Assembly (NCBI GenBank): GCA_023426365.1
Contig: JAFAAW010000099.1
Coordinates: 1-18,527 of the forward strand
Source of the DNA: Pseudomonadota bacterium
Lineage (GTDB): Bacteria > Pseudomonadota > Alphaproteobacteria > Rhodospirillales > Magnetospirillaceae
Direction: 5' to 3'
Length of the DNA: 18,527 nt
Part shown: one piece after another, positions 17,175-18,527 of the stretch
How the letters are laid out: every line of letters begins with the position of its first letter
How positions within the stretch are numbered: the first letter of the stretch is position 1
The notes under the pieces: model-generated
Told to the model about the DNA's origin: nothing
Seen by the model: only the letters and a program-made list of their open reading frames with translations
Databases searched by the model: none
Made by a program: the position numbers and the translations under genes

Positions 17175-18026
17175 ATGCCCCCTCTTCATGCCGAACCGCG
17201 TTCGCGCTATCTCACCATCGCCGGCCACGAGATCCATTTCACCCAATGGGGCGACCCGTCGGCGCCCACGGTGCTGATGTGGCATGGCCTTGCCCGCACG
17301 GGGCGGGATTTCGACACGCTGGCGCGGGCGCTGTCGCCGCTGTTCCACGTGGTCTGTCCCGACACCATCGGCCGCGGCCTGTCGGGGTGGTCGTCCAACC
17401 CGGCCGAGGATTACGTGATCCCCACCTATTGCGGGCATGCGGTCGAACTGATGGACCGCCTGGGGGTGGAGCGGGTGCGCTGGGTCGGCACCTCCATGGG
17501 CGGGCTGGTCGGCATGGCGCTGGCGGGAACGCCCCAGACCGCTAGGCGGGTGGAGCGTCTGGTGATCAACGATGTGGGGCCGGTGCCCAATCTGCCCGCC
17601 ATCGAGCGTATCCGCGCCTATGTGGCGCAGGTGCCGGAATTTGCCACCGTGCAGCATTTCGAGGCGTTCATGCGGCTGGCCTATGCGGGGTTCGGCACGC
17701 TGAGCGATGCCGAATGGCGGCATCTGGCGGAAACCTCGGTGCGGCGGCGCGAGAACGGCAAGTTCTCGGCCCATTACGATCCGGCGGCCATGCAGGTGTT
17801 TGCCGAGGTGGGCGGCGCCTTCGATTTTTGGCCGCTCTACGATGCCATCCGCTGCCCGACGCTGGTGTTGCGCGGCGAGAATTCCGACCTGCTGGAGCCG
17901 CACGTGGCCGAGGAAATGACCCGGCGCGGCCCGCGCGCCCAGCTGGTCGGCGTGCCCGGCTGCGGCCACGCGCCCATGCTCAACACCGCCGACCAGATTG
18001 CCGTGCTCAAGGGCTTCCTGGCCTGA
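17175..18026 (+). CDS. Alpha/beta-fold hydrolase
   Basis: This 283-residue protein of the alpha/beta-hydrolase-1 family (PF00561) has no signal peptide and is probably cytosolic. The oxyanion motif WHGLART (36-42), the segment CPDTIGRGLSGW, the nucleophile elbow GTSMGG with Ser107, a candidate acid Asp238 in RGENSDLL, and His265 in GCGHAPM form a complete catalytic triad. Substrates of such enzymes include esters, lactones and acyl compounds; the sequence does not say which. Divergence from gabD with a shared palindrome suggests joint control. A lactonase or hydroxyacid-ester hydrolase feeding succinate semialdehyde (for example through 4-hydroxybutyrate) is a possible but unproven link. The start at ATG 17175 is the first in frame; the GGAAAGG 14 nt upstream is rather distant. 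Confidence 0.88.
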   Translation: MPPLHAEPRSRYLTIAGHEIHFTQWGDPSAPTVLMWHGLARTGRDFDTLARALSPLFHVVCPDTIGRGLSGWSSNPAEDYVIPTYCGHAVELMDRLGVERVRWVGTSMGGLVGMALAGTPQTARRVERLVINDVGPVPNLPAIERIRAYVAQVPEFATVQHFEAFMRLAYAGFGTLSDAEWRHLAETSVRRRENGKFSAHYDPAAMQVFAEVGGAFDFWPLYDAIRCPTLVLRGENSDLLEPHVAEEMTRRGPRAQLVGVPGCGHAPMLNTADQIAVLKGFLA

Positions 18027-18071
18027 GGGCAAGGGAACGCCGCAGGCACGGCGAGGGGGCGGTACCGCGGG

Positions 18072-18527
18072 TCAGACCCCCGGCCAGTGGGTTTCGTCGC
18101 CGTCCAGAAAAGTGATGTCGGCGGCCGGCGCGGCGTCCTTGGCCTTTTTCTTGCGGCCCTTGCGCCGGTCGCCCCGCTCGCCCGCCTCGGCGCGTTCGAT
18201 CATCCGCGCCACGGTGGCCAGCACGCTTTCCACCCCTGGGGCGGGGCGTTCGATGATACCCGCATCGCCGCCGGCCGGCGGCGGCGGCTCCTCGGCCGCC
18301 AGGGTGTCCGCCGCTCCGGCCTCGTCTTCCCCGGCCTCGTCTTCCCCGGCCTGCTCCGTACCGTCCACGCGGGGCGCGGCGGCGGCCTCCTCGTTCTCCG
18401 CCGCCTGCGTCTGGGCGACGGGCAGGGGGGGCAACTGGCCTTCGTCTTGCGCCGGCTCGTGGTAATGGGGCAGCCCGGCGGCGGTCTGGGCCTCCACCTC
18501 GGTGCGGCGGCGCAGGTGGTAGACGGT
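18072..18527 (-). CDS. Unknown protein, acidic low-complexity C-terminal part (5' end outside window)
   Basis: The frame enters from the right edge (first visible residues TVYHLRRRTEVEAQ) and ends at 18072, giving 151 visible residues. I do not recognise the protein. A Pro/Gln/Glu/Ala-rich, acidic and probably disordered region (about visible residues 25-90) contains a tandem GEDEAGEDEAG. A helix (SVLATVARMIERAEAGE), a basic patch (RRKGRKKKAK) and a short end rich in Asp and Thr follow. GTG codons occur within the visible part, but coding continues in frame to the window edge, so the start is taken to be outside. It is convergent with the hydrolase, 45 bp away. Low complexity makes homology judgement unreliable. 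Confidence 0.55.
   Translation of the reverse strand, partial: TVYHLRRRTEVEAQTAAGLPHYHEPAQDEGQLPPLPVAQTQAAENEEAAAAPRVDGTEQAGEDEAGEDEAGAADTLAAEEPPPPAGGDAGIIERPAPGVESVLATVARMIERAEAGERGDRRKGRKKKAKDAAPAADITFLDGDETHWPGV
18319..18348 (-). repeat. 15-bp tandem repeat (2 copies) within the C-terminal low-complexity gene
   Basis: GGCCTCGTCTTCCCC occurs twice head to tail on the plus strand, encoding a repeated GEDEA unit on the minus strand. A multiple-of-three length keeps the frame, so copy number could vary without loss of the protein. Confidence 0.8.

Noticed and set aside
18036..18053. Short inverted repeat (CGCCG/CGGCG) between the hydrolase and the partial gene
   Set aside because: The 5-bp arms and lack of a T tract give no support for a terminator.
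14816..18527. Search for a luxI-type autoinducer synthase near the luxR-type gene
   Set aside because: No frame in this part, or elsewhere in the window, shows LuxI-like features; the receptor is treated as a solo.

Overview
The window is high-GC DNA with long antisense open frames opposite nearly every gene. The gene content (a TPR/radical SAM fusion, an unorthodox hybrid kinase, a two-subunit arylpyruvate:ferredoxin oxidoreductase, a GAF domain of the kind found in HWE kinases, an AHL-type LuxR protein) suggests an alphaproteobacterium, most likely Rhodospirillales and perhaps Magnetospirillum-like. The taxonomic call is inference. No rRNA, tRNA, CRISPR array or intact mobile element was seen.

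Layout. (A) 1-2512, minus strand: a tight set of an AEC-family permease, a two-helix membrane protein of unknown function and the N-terminal part of a PP_4765-type flavoprotein that runs off the left edge. (B) 2665-3576, plus strand, divergent from A: a DapA-superfamily aldolase lacking the DapA substrate arginine. (C) 3645-4967, minus: a TPR plus radical SAM/SPASM protein. (D) 5104-8673, plus: a 1189-residue TorS/BarA-type kinase (TM-sensor-TM-HAMP-PAS-HisKA-HATPase-REC-REC-HPt) whose first receiver is degenerate. (E) 8736-9601, minus: a pRiA4b ORF-3-like gene whose start overlaps, by ATGA, the end of a short frame resembling the C-terminus of an IS66 transposase. (F) 9637-10044, minus: an orphan single-domain response regulator. 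(G) 10156-17098, minus: gabD, a luxR-type gene, a paaK-type aryl-CoA ligase, a stand-alone GAF protein, iorA and iorB, closed by a clear hairpin terminator. (H) 17175-18026, plus, divergent from gabD across a perfect inverted repeat: an alpha/beta hydrolase. (I) 18072-18527, minus: the acidic, low-complexity C-terminal part of an unknown protein.

How they fit. Region G is the most coherent unit. IorAB oxidises aryl-pyruvates (transamination products of Phe, Tyr and Trp) to aryl-acetyl-CoA with reduced ferredoxin, and the PaaK-type ligase makes the same class of product from the free acid. The LuxR-type protein keeps all six signature AHL-binding residues at the standard spacing but has no luxI in the window. 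With the lone GAF protein, it makes this an aromatic amino-acid catabolic block with two possible small-molecule sensors. The hybrid kinase and the orphan receiver could form a phosphorelay, but that is inference. Most of the window is ordinary chromosome; no clearly new system is demonstrated. The best leads are the signal-receptor/aryl-CoA linkage, the aldolase active-site change, the gabD operator-like palindrome and the IS66/pRiA4b junction.
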